Shown here in pieces: positions 26,497 through 36,506 of a stretch of 64,000 nt of DNA. Position 1 is the stretch's first letter. Each line of letters opens with the position of its first letter. Below the pieces are notes generated by a model. The model made no database searches. It saw nothing but the letters and a program-made list of their open reading frames with translations, and was not told the origin of the DNA. Position numbers and translations under genes: made by a program. Source of the stretch: Streptomyces sp. NBC_01262 (lineage in GTDB: Bacteria > Actinomycetota > Actinomycetes > Streptomycetales > Streptomycetaceae); the NCBI RefSeq assembly GCF_036226365.1, contig NZ_CP108462.1, forward strand, positions 6,294,501 through 6,358,500, read 5' to 3'.

Positions 26497-26772
26497 TTTG
26501 TTCGTCCGTGGCGTGTTCCTGCCGCCGGAAACGCTTTCCCCCGCAGGATTCCCGCCCCGCCCCCAAGCTGTGGCCGGTACGTGACCGGATTGTGGACGAC
26601 GTCTTCCGCTGAGCGGTACGGAGTGGATACGGTGCGGCTCACGCAACGCGTTCCGTGTCAGTGCAGCCCCGGAGCGCAGCCGGTTACCCACCGCCAGAAC
26701 AGGCGGCCTCTCCGCGCTCTGCCGCGGGACCGGCAGAGGGGACGGCCCGCCACTCACGAGAAGGGGGGCGTC

Positions 26773-27441
26773 GTGACCGCGGAGACATCCCAGACGCTCG
26801 ACCGTGGGCTCAGAGTCCTCAAGCTGCTCGCCGACACCGACCACGGCCTCACCGTCACCGAGCTGGCGGCCAGGCTCGGCGTCAACCGCACGGTGGTCTA
26901 CCGGCTGCTGGCCACCCTGGAGCAGCACGCCCTCGTACGCCGCGACCTCGGCGGCCGTGCCCGCGTAGGCCTCGGCGTCCTGCGGCTCGCCCACCAGGTC
27001 CACCCCCTGCTGCGCGAAGCGGCCCTCCCGGCCCTGCGCTCGCTCGCGGAGGACATCGGCGCCACCGCCCACCTCACCCTCGTGGACGGCACCGAAGCGC
27101 TCGCCGTGGCCGTCGTCGAGCCGAGCTGGACCGACTACCACGTCGCCTACCGCACCGGCTTCCGCCACGGCCTGGAGCGCGGCGCCGCCGGCCGCGCGAT
27201 CCTCGCGGGCCGTGGCGACCACCCGTACGAGCCCGGCCAGTCCCTCAAGGAAGGACGGCCCGGCTTCGTCCTCACCCACGGCGAACTGGAGGCCGGCGCG
27301 AGCGGCGCGGCCGCCCCGGTCCTCGGCGTCATCGGGATAGAGGGCAGCGTCGGCGTCGTCATGCTCACCGACTCCGTACCCGAGCGGGTCGGCCCCCGGG
27401 TCGTCGAGGCGGCCCTGGAGGTCGCTGATGCGCTCCGCTGA
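26773..27441 (+). CDS. IclR-family transcriptional regulator
   Basis: This 222-residue IclR regulator has an N-terminal winged helix (TLDRGLRVLKLLADTDHGLT, then VTELAARLGVNRTVVYRLLA, residues ~8-55) and a C-terminal effector domain (AHLTLVDGTEALAVAVVEPS ... FRHGLERGAAGRAILAG). The C-terminal domain is shorter than usual (~250 total). GTG 26773 follows AAGGGGGG, so it is preferred to the upstream open frame. The target is unknown; the next gene, a Lon-type protease, is 61 bp downstream in the same direction but appears to have its own promoter. Confidence 0.88.
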   Translation: MTAETSQTLDRGLRVLKLLADTDHGLTVTELAARLGVNRTVVYRLLATLEQHALVRRDLGGRARVGLGVLRLAHQVHPLLREAALPALRSLAEDIGATAHLTLVDGTEALAVAVVEPSWTDYHVAYRTGFRHGLERGAAGRAILAGRGDHPYEPGQSLKEGRPGFVLTHGELEAGASGAAAPVLGVIGIEGSVGVVMLTDSVPERVGPRVVEAALEVADALR

Positions 27442-27502
27442 GCCGATGCGGTGCGCCGGGCCCGTGCTCGGGGCCGGTTCGTACGTCCACTAGATTCACC
27501 CC

Positions 27503-28312
27503 ATGCCGTTCTCCGTCCCCGCAGCTCTCCGGAGCCCCCGGACCCGGACCCTCGCCGTCTGCGCCGCGCTGGTCGTCGCCCTGCTCGCGGTGGCGGCGCT
27601 GGCCCCGCTGCCGGTGTCGATCGTCGAGCCGGGCCTGACGGCCGACGTCCTCGGCGCCAACAAGGGCACCCAGGTGATCACCATCACCGGCACGAAGGTC
27701 CGCAAGACCTCCGGCCAGCTGCGGATGACCACGATCGCGGCCACCCAGCCCGACGCGGACATCCACCTGAACGATGTCCTCGACGCCTGGTTCGCCACCG
27801 ACCGGGCCGCGATGCCGCGCGACGCGGTCTACCCGACGGGCGGGACCGTCAAGGAGATCGAGAAGCACAACCAGGCCGAGATGACCCAGTCCCAGGACGC
27901 CGCGACCGCCGCCGCCCTCAAGCACCTCGGGCTCTCCTCCTCCGACGTCAGGGTCAGCCTCCACCTCGCGGACGTCGGCGGCCCCAGCGCCGGCCTCATG
28001 TTCACCCTCGGCATCGTCGACAAGATCGACGGCAACGGCTCCGGCGGCGACCTCACGGCGGGCCGCCGGATCGCCGGTACGGGCACCATCACCGCCGCCG
28101 GCGCGGTCGGCGCGGTCGGCGGCGTCTCCCTCAAGACACAGGCCGCCAGGCGCGACGGCGCCACCGTTTTCCTGGTCCCCAAGGACGAGTGCGCCGACGC
28201 CGAGGCCGAGCTCCCGGCGGGGCTGCGGCTCGTGCCCGTCACGACCCTGGACGGGGCGATCAGCGCGCTGAGGGCACTGGACGGCAGCGGCGGCAAGGTG
28301 CCCAGCTGCTAG
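27503..28312 (+). CDS. Membrane-anchored Lon-type (S16) protease
   Basis: This 269-residue protein has an N-terminal signal anchor (TLAVCAALVVALLAVAALAP) and a Lon proteolytic domain with the Ser-Lys dyad: Ser in VGGPSAGLMF (near 161) and Lys in GGVSLKTQAAR (near 211). It is like the YlbL group but without a recognisable PDZ domain. It would act outside the membrane. TAGATT (27491-27496) lies six bases before the ATG, so transcription is probably leaderless. The TAG stop is made of the target TA and first base of a MITE-like element, so the present C-terminus may differ from the ancestor. Confidence 0.83.
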   Translation: MPFSVPAALRSPRTRTLAVCAALVVALLAVAALAPLPVSIVEPGLTADVLGANKGTQVITITGTKVRKTSGQLRMTTIAATQPDADIHLNDVLDAWFATDRAAMPRDAVYPTGGTVKEIEKHNQAEMTQSQDAATAAALKHLGLSSSDVRVSLHLADVGGPSAGLMFTLGIVDKIDGNGSGGDLTAGRRIAGTGTITAAGAVGAVGGVSLKTQAARRDGATVFLVPKDECADAEAELPAGLRLVPVTTLDGAISALRALDGSGGKVPSC

Positions 28313-28532
28313 GCCCTGTCCGGGCGATCAGGGCCGGGCCCGCGACGCCACAGTGACATCAGCCGCTGGCGCGGCGGGCGGCACCTCGCGGCGTTGCCGG
28401 AAAGCCCACAGACAAACCAGTCTGCGGGCATTCTCCCCCAGCCCTGGGGGCTGGGAGGTGCCCCCAGCGCCTTGCGATGCACCGCACCAGGCGCCGCGGC
28501 CTGTCCGACCCTGATCGCCCGGACAGGGCCTA
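28310..28532. mobile_element. MITE-like element, copy 1 (223 bp with TA flanks)
   Basis: Perfect 22-bp terminal inverted repeats (28312-28333 and 28509-28530; GGCCCTGTCCGGGCGATCAG type) are flanked by TA on both sides. There is no transposase. A second copy in inverse orientation is at 39876-40041; both share a 24-bp internal block (28467-28490 here). This copy has an extra ~33 bp (28434-28466) that itself folds as a CCCCCAGC/GCTGGGAGG-type hairpin. TA flanks suit IS630/mariner-type mobilisation. The Lon-type gene stop codon TAG spans the left boundary. Confidence 0.7.
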
Positions 28533-28533
28533 G

Positions 28534-30264
<1,731 letters not shown>

Positions 30265-30281
30265 CCGCTTCAACTGCCGTT

Positions 30282-30336
30282 CCGGCCGCCGGACCATGCC
30301 TCCACGGGGGAGAGGCGTGGTCCGGCGCCGGTTTTT
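30282..30336. terminator. Terminator of hpd
   Basis: A ~20-bp stem (CCGGCCGCCGGACCATGCCT with its near complement ending GGTCCGGCGCCGG) is followed by TTTTT. It also faces the convergent hydrolase gene ending at 30343. Confidence 0.88.
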
Positions 30337-30342
30337 CCGCGC

Positions 30343-31107
30343 CTAGACCTTCTGCAGGACCGTGTCGAGGAAGCCGACCAGCAACTCGGTGACGGCGGCG
30401 GGCCGCTCCAGGCCGGGCAGGTGGCCCGCCCACGGCAGTTCGACGTGGCGGGCGTCGGCGAGCAGCTCGGGCAGCTCGCCGGCGATCTGGCGGAAGTCGG
30501 TCACGTCGTGCGCGCCCGAGACGGCGAGGCAGGGGGCCTGAATGGCCGACAGCTCGAACTCGGCCCTTACAGGCCCGAACTCCTCGGGAGCGGCCAGTTG
30601 TACGTCGAAGGCGTGCCGTTGCATCCCGCGTACGGCCTCGCGGGTGGCCAGGTCGGCGTCGGGGCCCAGCCAGGTGTCGAGGTTGAGCTCCACGGCTCCG
30701 GCGATGTCGCCCGCTTCGATCAGCGCGTCCTCCCGCTGCCCGAACGCGCGCAGTTCGTCGGTGGGCGCGTGTCCGGGAAGGGCGGAGCACAGCAACGCCA
30801 GGGCCGTCACCCGCTCCGGACGGCGCGCCGCGATCTCCAGGGCGACCCGTCCGCCGGACGAGGCCGCGACCAGCGCGGCCTGCCCGATGCCGAGGGAGTC
30901 CAGGAGCGCGAGCACATCATCGGCGTCGCTGTAAGGCCCGTCGGGCGCGGGCGTCCCGCCGAAACCCCGGAAGTCGCAGCGCACCAGCCGGTAACCGGCG
31001 TCGGCCAGGGCCGGCCACTGCGCATCCCACATTCGCCGGTCACACACGCCGGAGTGCAGCAGAACCAGCACGGGCCCGTCTCCGGCCACGTCATGAGAGA
31101 GCGTCAT
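30343..31107 (-). CDS. Alpha/beta-hydrolase
   Basis: This 254-residue alpha/beta-hydrolase has the oxyanion region LLHSGVCDRRMWDAQW near residue 15, the nucleophile elbow ALVAASSGGRVALEIA (Ser in A-S-S-G-G, with the first Gly of GxSxG replaced by Ala), the acid in AVSGAHDVTDFRQ and the catalytic His in LPWAGHLPGLE. The fold covers esterases, C-C hydrolases and chloroperoxidases; the substrate is unknown. ATG 31107 starts at the first strand (TLSHDVAGDGPVLVLLHSG). It is convergent with hpd. Confidence 0.85.
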   Translation of the reverse strand: MTLSHDVAGDGPVLVLLHSGVCDRRMWDAQWPALADAGYRLVRCDFRGFGGTPAPDGPYSDADDVLALLDSLGIGQAALVAASSGGRVALEIAARRPERVTALALLCSALPGHAPTDELRAFGQREDALIEAGDIAGAVELNLDTWLGPDADLATREAVRGMQRHAFDVQLAAPEEFGPVRAEFELSAIQAPCLAVSGAHDVTDFRQIAGELPELLADARHVELPWAGHLPGLERPAAVTELLVGFLDTVLQKV

Positions 31108-31377
31108 CCGGCAGACTCTACGCAGCGGACGCTCCACGCACCTCCCAATAGCGGTCGCCTGGAAGACGATCGTGAAGTGCGTCATCGCGTAGCCGACCTG
31201 GTACACGCCGTACGCCCACAGCCCCACCGCGCCGTAGCCGCCGCCCAGGAGGGCGCCAGCAGCACGCCCGTCCACACCCACCCCCACCGGTCGGCCATCC
31301 GTACGCGTACTCAGATTCAGGGCCGTCGGCCGTCGAGGATCTTCCCCGCGCCCCCGCACCGGTGCCACGCTGGACGC
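31108..31377 (-). other. Intergenic region with a possible decayed membrane-protein fragment
   Basis: On the minus strand, an open stretch ahead of the hydrolase start reads LLGGGYGAVGLWAYGVYQVG followed by YAMTHF, which looks like the end of a membrane protein but has no start or ribosome binding site of its own. It may be a gene remnant or chance. No other gene is visible in these 270 bp. Confidence 0.3.
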
Positions 31378-32745
31378 ATGGGCGATCTCCTTGACCACCT
31401 GCGCGCGGGCCTGCCGGACGACGCGATCCTCACCGACCCGGACGTCACCGCGTCCTACGCCAACGACATGGCGAGCTTCTGCGAGGCCGGGGCCCCGGCG
31501 GTCGTGGTGCTGCCCCGGACGACCGCCGAGGTGCAGCACGTCATGCGCACGGCGACCGCGCTACGGATCCCGGTCGTCCCGCAGGGGGCCCGGACGGGCC
31601 TGTCGGGGGCGGCGAACGCGTCGGAGGGGTGCATCGTGCTGTCGCTGACGCGGATGGACCGGATCCTGGAGATCAGCCCGGTGGACCGGGTGGCGGTCGT
31701 GGAGCCCGGCGTGGTGAACGCCGTGCTGTCGCGGGCCGTGGCGGAGCGGGGGCTGTACTACCCGCCGGACCCGTCGAGCTGGGAGCAGTGCACGATCGGC
31801 GGGAACATCGGGACGGGCTCGGGCGGCCTGTGCTGCGTGAAGTACGGGGTCACGGCCGAGTACGTACTCGGGCTGGAGGTCGTGCTGGCCGACGGGCGGC
31901 TGATGAGGACCGGGCGCAGGACGGCCAAGGGCGTCGCGGGATACGACCTCACCCGGCTCTTCGTGGGCTCGGAGGGCAGCCTGGGCATTGTCGTGGAGGC
32001 GACGCTCGCGCTGAAGCCGGCACCGCCGGTGCAGCTCGCCCTGGCGGCGGAGTTCCCGTCGTCCGCGGCGGCGTGCGAGGCGGTGTGCGCGATCATGGCC
32101 GGAGGCCATGTGCCGTCGCTGCTGGAGCTGATGGACGCCACGACGGTCAGGGCGGTGAACGACCTGACGCACATGGGGCTGCCGGAGACCACGGAGGCCC
32201 TGCTGCTCGCCGCGTTCGACACGCATGACCCGTCGGCCGACCTGCGGGCGCTGGGGGAGCTGTGCACGGCCGCGGGGGCGACGCAGGTGGTGCCGGCGGA
32301 GGACGCCGTGGAGTCGGAACTGCTGCTGCAGGCGCGGCGGATGGCGCTGCCCGCGATGGAGCGGGTGTCGACGGCGACGATGATCGACGATGTGTGCGTG
32401 CCGCGCAGCGCGCTCGGGGCGATGATCGACGGGGTGGCGGCCATCGCGGAGAAGTACGACCTGACCATCGGGGTGTGCGCGCACGCGGGGGACGGCAACA
32501 CCCACCCCGTGGTCTCTTTCGACGCGGCCGACGCCGATGAGTCCCGGCGGGCGCGGGAGTCGTTCGACGAGATCATGGCGCTGGGGCTGGAGCTGGGCGG
32601 CACGATCACGGGCGAGCACGGCGTCGGCGTACTGAAGAAGGAGTGGCTGGCGCGCGAGCTGGGCCCGGTGGGGGTGGAGATGCAGCGCGGGATCAAGGAG
32701 GTCTTCGATCCGCTCGGCATTCTCAATCCGGGCAAGCTCTTCTGA
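31378..32745 (+). CDS. FAD-linked oxidase, GlcD/D-lactate dehydrogenase type
   Basis: This 455-residue flavoenzyme is of the vanillyl-alcohol oxidase family. The FAD-binding domain includes PQGARTGLSGAANASEGCIV (residues ~62-81) and PPDPSSWEQCTIGGNIGTGS (~128-147). The cap domain and C-terminal motifs CAHAGDGNTHPVVSF and GEHGVGVLKKEWL match the glycolate oxidase GlcD/D-lactate dehydrogenase group. The expected reaction is oxidation of a 2-hydroxy acid such as glycolate or D-lactate to the keto acid. No GlcE/GlcF partner is next to it, so a stand-alone enzyme is likely. ATG 31378; no strong ribosome binding site. Confidence 0.88.
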   Translation: MGDLLDHLRAGLPDDAILTDPDVTASYANDMASFCEAGAPAVVVLPRTTAEVQHVMRTATALRIPVVPQGARTGLSGAANASEGCIVLSLTRMDRILEISPVDRVAVVEPGVVNAVLSRAVAERGLYYPPDPSSWEQCTIGGNIGTGSGGLCCVKYGVTAEYVLGLEVVLADGRLMRTGRRTAKGVAGYDLTRLFVGSEGSLGIVVEATLALKPAPPVQLALAAEFPSSAAACEAVCAIMAGGHVPSLLELMDATTVRAVNDLTHMGLPETTEALLLAAFDTHDPSADLRALGELCTAAGATQVVPAEDAVESELLLQARRMALPAMERVSTATMIDDVCVPRSALGAMIDGVAAIAEKYDLTIGVCAHAGDGNTHPVVSFDAADADESRRARESFDEIMALGLELGGTITGEHGVGVLKKEWLARELGPVGVEMQRGIKEVFDPLGILNPGKLF

Positions 32746-32779
32746 ACGAGGAGGGCGAGGAGGGCTGAGCCCGGCGGCC

Positions 32780-33259
32780 TCATCCCTCCGGCGTCGTCTC
32801 GTCCTTCTTGCGCCACGGATCGCGCAGCCACAGCTCGTCGCGCGGAGTGGTGGGCGCGAGCAGCTGGTTCAGCCCGTCGTCCATCGACAGCTCGTCCTGC
32901 TCGGTGCCCGGCGGTACGAGGCGCAGCGTACGCTCCAGCCAGGCCGACACCGGGACGGCGGAGGCCTCCAGCAGGGCGCTGCCGTCGGGGGAGCTGAGCG
33001 CCATGCAGATGACGCTGCGGCCGTCGAACTTGGTCGGCCAGACCCGGACGTCGCCGTGGCCGCAGGGGCGGAAGACGCCCTCGACCAGGAGCTCACGGGC
33101 GAAGGTCCAGTTGACGGGGGAGTCGGAGCCGATGTGGAAGGTGATGTGCACGGCGTAGGGATCGTCGGATCGGTAGGCCAGCTTGGCGGGGACGGCGATG
33201 CTGCGCTCGGGCGACAGCACCAGGTTCATCTCGAGTTCGCGTTCCACCACGGTGTGCAT
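32780..33259 (-). CDS. ssgG: SsgA-like sporulation/cell division protein, SsgG type
   Basis: This 159-residue SALP family protein is unique to morphologically complex actinobacteria. The core is VVERELEMNLVLSPERSIAV, then PAKLAYRSDDPYAVHITFHI and WTFARELLVEGVFRPCGHGD, a classic SsgA-like fold. These proteins guide septum placement and autolysis during sporulation. The C-terminal extension (GLNQLLAPTTPRDELWLRDP) is somewhat longer than in SsgA/SsgB. The neighbourhood (FAD-linked oxidase and hpd on one side, RDD genes and a secreted M6 protease on the other) matches what I remember of ssgG in S. coelicolor. ATG 33259 with AAAGGA upstream; the upstream in-frame ATG at 33325 is less likely. Confidence 0.85.
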   Translation of the reverse strand: MHTVVERELEMNLVLSPERSIAVPAKLAYRSDDPYAVHITFHIGSDSPVNWTFARELLVEGVFRPCGHGDVRVWPTKFDGRSVICMALSSPDGSALLEASAVPVSAWLERTLRLVPPGTEQDELSMDDGLNQLLAPTTPRDELWLRDPWRKKDETTPEG

Positions 33260-33569
33260 GAAGACGTCGTCCTTTCCTCGGCGCGGCGGCCCCTTGCTTC
33301 GTCGCATGCGCAGCGGGTGCTGCACGGGGCCCGCACCAGGAGAGAGCGCATACAGCTCTCACCATTACGCGAGTTCTCGCAATCGGGAGGATTTTTCCTG
33401 AACGAGGCGCGACGGGTAGATCCATGGGGTACGCACAGTGGAGTGGTCCGGGGCGGGCTCGGACCCGGGCGGAGCGCCGTTCTGGTAGATGTGGACACCG
33501 CACGCCGACAGCAGTGAACAGCACCCCCGCCCGCACGACACGGCCGAGCAGATACGGGATGTACGGACG
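33260..33569. other. Divergent intergenic region ssgG/RDD genes
   Basis: 310 bp without a convincing gene. A 12-bp palindrome GCGAGTTCTCGC lies at 33369-33380 in a locally AT-rich stretch (33360-33400) likely to hold the promoters. No other repeats seen. Confidence 0.45.
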
Positions 33570-34622
33570 ATGAGCTCCCCCACCCCTGCCTACTACCCGG
33601 ACCCGTCCATTCCGGGCTACATCCGGTACTGGAACGGCTCCGCCTGGGTCCCCGGTACGAGCCGGCCCGCACCGCTGCCCGGGGAGGATGTCGCCCCGCC
33701 GCCCAACACGGCGGTCGCGGCCCCTTCCGTCGCCCCCGCGCCGGCGCCGACGCCTGCCCGGGCCCCCGCTCCGGCCCCCGCTCCCATGCCCCGGATGCCC
33801 GCCATGGAGGAGTCCGGGCCGATGTTCCTGGACGAGGAGCCGGGCGCGCCCGCCTCGGAGGCGCCGGCCGCCGCCGAGGCCGCCCCCGCGGCGTCCTGGC
33901 AGCCCGCGGTGCGCGAGGCCGCGCCCGTACAGGTCGCCCCGCGCCCGGCGGTCCCCGAGCAGGTACGGCCGACCCCGGCGCCCATGCCGCCCGCGGAGCC
34001 CAAGCCCCAGCCGAGGCCCCAGCCGAAGCCGCAACCGAAGGCCCCCGCCCCCGCCCCGGCCCCCGCGCCCTGGGCGCAGCAGGTGCACGACCTCGCCAAG
34101 CCGGTGGCGGGCGATCCGGTCCTGTCGGCGCGGGAGCAGGCGCGGCCGGCCCCGCTGGGGAGGCGGCTGGCGGCGCGGGTCCTGGACCAGGCCGTGATGG
34201 GGGCGGTCGTGGCGCTCGCGGCGGTGCCGCTGGGCTTCGCGGCGTACGACCACATCCAGCAGAAGGTGGACGAAGCGCGGCGCAGCGGCGAGACGGTGAC
34301 GGTGTGGCTGATCGACGGCACGACGGCCGTGCAGCTCGCCGTCGTCGTCGCCGTCGCCGTCGTCACGGGGCTGCTGTACGAGGTGCTGCCGACCGCCAAG
34401 TGGGGCCGTACGCTCGGCAAGAAGCTGCTCGGGCTCAGGGTGCTGGACATCGAGTCGCAGTACGAGCCGGGCTTCAGGGCGGCGCTGCGCCGCTGGCTGA
34501 CGCACACGGTGCTGGACGGGCTGGTGATCGGCTTCCTGGGGCTGGCGTGGTGCCTGTTCGACCGGCCGTGGCGGCAGTGCTGGCATGACAAGGTGGCCCG
34601 GACCTTCGTGGCCGGGGACTGA
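33570..34622 (+). CDS. RDD-family membrane protein with DUF2510 and Pro/Ala-rich linker
   Basis: This 350-residue protein has an N-terminal DUF2510 motif (AYYPDPSIPGYIRYWNGSAW), then ~150 residues of Pro/Ala-rich linker, and a C-terminal RDD domain with three hydrophobic segments (LGRRLAARVLDQAVMGAVVA, VQLAVVVAVAVVTGLLYEVL, TVLDGLVIGFLGLAWCLFD) and the family end RPWRQCWHDKVARTFV. RDD proteins are poorly understood; some are linked to Na+/H+ exchange. It is the first of three tandem RDD genes (33570, 34681, 35301). No strong ribosome binding site. Confidence 0.85.
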   Translation: MSSPTPAYYPDPSIPGYIRYWNGSAWVPGTSRPAPLPGEDVAPPPNTAVAAPSVAPAPAPTPARAPAPAPAPMPRMPAMEESGPMFLDEEPGAPASEAPAAAEAAPAASWQPAVREAAPVQVAPRPAVPEQVRPTPAPMPPAEPKPQPRPQPKPQPKAPAPAPAPAPWAQQVHDLAKPVAGDPVLSAREQARPAPLGRRLAARVLDQAVMGAVVALAAVPLGFAAYDHIQQKVDEARRSGETVTVWLIDGTTAVQLAVVVAVAVVTGLLYEVLPTAKWGRTLGKKLLGLRVLDIESQYEPGFRAALRRWLTHTVLDGLVIGFLGLAWCLFDRPWRQCWHDKVARTFVAGD

Positions 34623-34680
34623 TTACCCCGAACGGACGCTGCCGGAGGCGCGGCGGTATCGTCCGGGTTTCACTCGGTGC

Positions 34681-35250
34681 ATGAGCACCGAAGAGGACCC
34701 GTTCGCCAAGCCTTCGCAGCAGCCGCCGGGCCAGGAACCTCCGCAGGCGCCGCCCCCGCCGGGCACCTCTCCGTACGACGTGCCCGGGGGCACCGCCGCC
34801 GACCCGCTGGCGGGCATGCCGCCGCTGGCGAACCGTGGCCGCAGGCTGCTGGCGCGGATCGTGGACGCGCTGATCGTCGGCATCCCGGTCTACGCGATCA
34901 TGGGCGCGGCCTTCGACAACTACGACTACGGCAACACCGGTGCGTCGTATGCCGAGTCCGTCATCTACGCGTTCGTCTATCTCGCGTACCAGGTCACCCT
35001 GCTGACCCGCTCCGGCCAGAGCCTGGGCAAGATGCTGCTGAAGGTGCGCGTGGGCATGCTCGCGGACGGCTCGCACCCCACCACCCAGGCGGCGCTGAAG
35101 CGGGAGTCGGTGTACGCGCTGTCGCCGATCGTGCCGTGCTGCGGCTCGATCTTCTGGGTCGTCGAGGTGCTGTGGTGCACATGGGACAGGCCCTATCGGC
35201 AGTGCCTGCACGACAAGACGGGCCAGACGGTGGTGGTCTCCGCCGTCTGA
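34681..35250 (+). CDS. RDD-family membrane protein (second of three)
   Basis: This 189-residue RDD protein has a short Pro-rich N-terminus (PQAPPPPGTSPYDVPGG), then NRGRRLLARIVDALIVGIPV, YAESVIYAFVYLAYQVTLLT and GQSLGKMLLKVRVGMLADG, ending RPYRQCLHDKTGQTVVV. It lies 58 bp after the first RDD gene on the same strand and is most similar to the third, pointing to tandem duplication. Likely co-transcribed. Exact role unknown. Confidence 0.85.
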   Translation: MSTEEDPFAKPSQQPPGQEPPQAPPPPGTSPYDVPGGTAADPLAGMPPLANRGRRLLARIVDALIVGIPVYAIMGAAFDNYDYGNTGASYAESVIYAFVYLAYQVTLLTRSGQSLGKMLLKVRVGMLADGSHPTTQAALKRESVYALSPIVPCCGSIFWVVEVLWCTWDRPYRQCLHDKTGQTVVVSAV

Positions 35251-35300
35251 CCTCAGCACAGCATCTGTACGACCATCCGATTGGCTGCTTCACTCGCTCT

Positions 35301-35795
35301 ATGAGTGAAAAGGAACCGTACGGACAGGATGTCTACGGCACTCAACCACCCGCCGGAGGGCCGCCGTTGGCGTCCGTCGGCCAGCGCTTCCTGGCCCGGC
35401 TGATCGATACCGGCCTGCTCATCGTGCTCGCGGTGGTCGTCGACACTGCCATGCACGGCCCGCAGTGGAAGGCGACCATCGGGAAGCAGATGCTGGCCGA
35501 CATCCTCATCTACAGCCTGTACTTCGTCTACGAGGGCCTCATGCTCAGCCGCACCGGCCAGACGCTCGGCAAGATGGCGCTGAAGATCCGCGTGGCGAAC
35601 TTCTCCGACGGCAGCGTCCCGGGCAGTGCGGGCTGGGTGCGCGCCGCGGTCTTCGCGCTGCCGGGCATCTTGTCGGCGGTGTGCGTGGGCGCGCTCTTCT
35701 GGCTGCTGAACGTGCTGTGGTGCACCTGGGACCAGCCGTACCGGCAGTGCCTGCACGACAAGGCGGCGAAGACGGTGGTCGTCCGGACCGGCTGA
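35301..35795 (+). CDS. RDD-family membrane protein (third of three)
   Basis: This 164-residue RDD protein has ASVGQRFLARLIDTGLLIVL, LADILIYSLYFVYEGLMLSR, GQTLGKMALKIRVANFSDG and the C-terminal QPYRQCLHDKAAKTVVV. It lies 50 bp after the second RDD gene and ends in a strong terminator at 35812. The LWCTWDRPYRQCLHDK/LWCTWDQPYRQCLHDK block is shared almost exactly with its neighbour. Confidence 0.85.
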   Translation: MSEKEPYGQDVYGTQPPAGGPPLASVGQRFLARLIDTGLLIVLAVVVDTAMHGPQWKATIGKQMLADILIYSLYFVYEGLMLSRTGQTLGKMALKIRVANFSDGSVPGSAGWVRAAVFALPGILSAVCVGALFWLLNVLWCTWDQPYRQCLHDKAAKTVVVRTG

Positions 35796-35811
35796 CGTAC
35801 GGCGCGCATGA

Positions 35812-35846
35812 CGAAGGGCTCCGGGCGTACGCCCGGAGCCCTTTCG
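35812..35846. terminator. Terminator of the RDD cluster
   Basis: CGAAGGGCTCCGGGC with GCCCGGAGCCCTTTCG forms a ~15-bp stem with a GTAC loop, 16 bases after the third RDD stop codon. It also faces the convergent small membrane protein gene. Confidence 0.85.
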
Positions 35847-35872
35847 TGTTCGTCTTCTTGTTCGTCGCCGCG

Positions 35873-36172
35873 TCAGCGGCGCAGGGAGTGCTCGCTCACG
35901 CGCGGTTCGGCGTTGCTGTGGATGCGCACGCGCGGTATGGCGGTGCCGGGCGCCGACGGCGGCGTCACGGCCGCGGCCGTACGGGCCTTGGCCCGGGCGG
36001 ACAGCGGGATCGGCACCGTCATGGCGACGAGTACGCCGAGCACGAGGCCGGCTGCCGCGACGACGACGACGCCGATGCCCGATCGCGCCTCGGAGAGCAG
36101 CAGCATCGCGAGGGTGGAGAACACCACGGTCACGGAACCGTAGGTCAGCTGGGCAGGGGTAGGACGCGGCAT
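35873..36172 (-). CDS. Small membrane protein
   Basis: This 99-residue protein has two membrane helices (LTYGSVTVVFSTLAMLLLSE and GIGVVVVAAAGLVLGVLVAM) and a basic cytoplasmic-type tail (PRVRIHSNAEPRVSEHSLRR). No family was recognised. ATG 36172 has GAGGACGG upstream. It is divergent from the M6 protease gene at 36507. Confidence 0.7.
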   Translation of the reverse strand: MPRPTPAQLTYGSVTVVFSTLAMLLLSEARSGIGVVVVAAAGLVLGVLVAMTVPIPLSARAKARTAAAVTPPSAPGTAIPRVRIHSNAEPRVSEHSLRR

Positions 36173-36506
36173 GGCGGGGTCCGTCCTCGTAAACGACGAT
36201 GGGGGCCGAAGTGTCGGGTAGGGCGGTGGTTCGCAGTACTTGTGGTACTTGTGCGTGGCGCGCCGACCACAGACTCTACGTTCCGGGATGCCCCTCGGGA
36301 ACGGCTGGTAAGCGTGACCTAACCCACGGTACGGAAGCATAGGGGGGCGCACGGGGTCGCATGGCGACCGCACTCGGGGCGCTTGTGTCCGCTATGCACA
36401 ACTGCCGGACCGATCAACGTACTTGTCTGATCATGTACAAGTCAAGATCTGTTTTTTCTTCCGCCACTTCGATGCAATGGCCTCACCATAGGGAGGTCAA
36501 GACATC
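36173..36506 (+). promoter_or_regulatory. Promoter region of the M6 protease with 22-bp inverted repeat
   Basis: This 334-bp divergent spacer is unusually AT-rich between 36410 and 36480. It contains ACTTGT-N10-ACAAGT (36421-36442), a near-perfect palindrome around TGATCA, then GTTTTTTCTT, and AGGGAGG as ribosome binding site for the GTG at 36507. The palindrome is a credible operator for a growth-phase regulator. No gene seen in the spacer. Confidence 0.55.

Noticed and set aside
24520-27279. 919-codon minus-strand frame over the helicase and IclR genes
   Set aside because: No domain, no ribosome binding site, low-complexity composition; antisense shadow.
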